DNA of 64,000 bases from Acidovorax sp. FJL06. GTDB lineage: Bacteria > Pseudomonadota > Gammaproteobacteria > Burkholderiales > Burkholderiaceae_C. A model generated the notes under the pieces. It worked only from the letters and a program-made list of their open reading frames with translations. It had not been told where the DNA came from and did no database searches. The position numbers were made by a program, and so were the translations under genes. The number at the start of each line of letters is the position of its first letter. The stretch's first letter is position 1. Shown in pieces: positions 63,633-64,000 of this stretch. The stretch is taken from NCBI RefSeq assembly GCF_003852545.1, contig NZ_QAJR01000011.1, positions 63,014 through 127,013 on the forward strand, in the 5' to 3' direction.

Positions 63633-64000
63633 ATGAAAATTCTGATTTCCAACGACGACGGCTACCAGGCCCCAGGCATCGTGGCCCTGCATGACGCACT
63701 CAAGACCCTGGAGGGCGTGGAGGTGGAGGTGGTCGCGCCCGAGCACAACAACAGCGCCAAGTCGAACGCGCTGACCCTGCATTCGCCGCTGTACGTCCAT
63801 CGGGCGGCCAACGGCTTTCGGTATGTGAATGGAACCCCGGCCGACTGCGTGCACATCGCGCTGACCGGCTTGCTGGGCTACCGGCCCGATCTGGTGGTGT
63901 CTGGCATCAACAATGGCGCCAACATGGGCGACGACACCATCTATTCGGGCACGGTGGGCGCGGCGATGGAGGGCTATCTGTTCGGCATCCCCGCCATCGC
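63633..64000 (+). CDS. surE: 5'-nucleotidase SurE, N-terminal part (cut by window edge)
   Basis: The first 122 codons are present. [17 protein letters not shown] carries the metal-binding Asp8-Asp9, and [33 protein letters not shown] and [20 protein letters not shown] follow. It removes phosphate from nucleoside monophosphates and short polyphosphate and is linked to stationary-phase survival. It usually precedes pcm/nlpD/rpoS, which would lie beyond the edge. Confidence 0.95.
   Translation, partial: MKILISNDDGYQAPGIVALHDALKTLEGVEVEVVAPEHNNSAKSNALTLHSPLYVHRAANGFRYVNGTPADCVHIALTGLLGYRPDLVVSGINNGANMGDDTIYSGTVGAAMEGYLFGIPAI

Overview
This 64-kb window is a high-GC, gene-dense piece of a betaproteobacterial chromosome, most likely from the Comamonadaceae (Acidovorax-like). 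The reasons are the protein families seen: an RpoD with a long Ala/Lys/Pro-rich head, Bug/TctC solute-binding proteins, and a bhu/hmu-type heme operon. The intergenic repeats also look like ones I associate with this family. No tRNA, rRNA, CRISPR array or insertion sequence was seen. Both edges cut genes: a TonB receptor on the left and surE on the right.

Layout. 1-9.2 kb holds two minus-strand iron-uptake operons. Each pairs a PepSY-type membrane reductase and small membrane proteins with a TonB-dependent receptor, and each has a Fur-box-like site upstream. A secreted protein of unknown function lies between them. 9.6-12.8 kb holds bacterioferritin and ahpCF (iron storage and peroxide defence). 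12.9-19.6 kb is a Fur-box-preceded heme operon (receptor, 118-aa unknown, hmuSTUV) with overlapping cistrons. 19.7-25.7 kb has divergent ppsR/ppsA, followed by a two-subunit sodium/solute symporter. 25.9-34.8 kb is a complete wspABCDEFR surface-sensing/c-di-GMP operon with one extra gene at its head. 35-43 kb carries an FKBP, HxlR and LysR regulators, an HMG-CoA-lyase/CoA-transferase/Bug operon, and a second Bug gene in tandem with a chemoreceptor. 43.4-48.1 kb is dnaG-rpoD. 48.2-51 kb is a polyamine-type binding protein coupled to a membrane diguanylate cyclase. 51-56.2 kb has an acyl-CoA synthetase and an AraC/AhpD-like/PPOX/TauE group. 56.3-58.5 kb is a lower-GC island with an orphan HsdR_N-type nuclease, an attC-like site, a UPF0158 gene and a zinc-ribbon membrane protein. 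58.6-64 kb has a cupin, PhoD, a third diguanylate cyclase, a quinone oxidoreductase and surE.

Two themes stand out. The first is iron: reductases, receptors, heme import and storage, with three good Fur-box candidates. The second is signalling in which periplasmic binding proteins sit in operons with sensors (Bug protein with a chemoreceptor, PotD-like protein with a diguanylate cyclase), next to a Wsp array. The most unusual points are these: the WspF receiver has lost its phosphoacceptor Asp; the orphan nuclease sits beside an attC-like site in a foreign-looking island; the symporter carries a canonical EF-hand loop and a coiled-coil insert; and a palindromic intergenic repeat family has nine recognisable copies.
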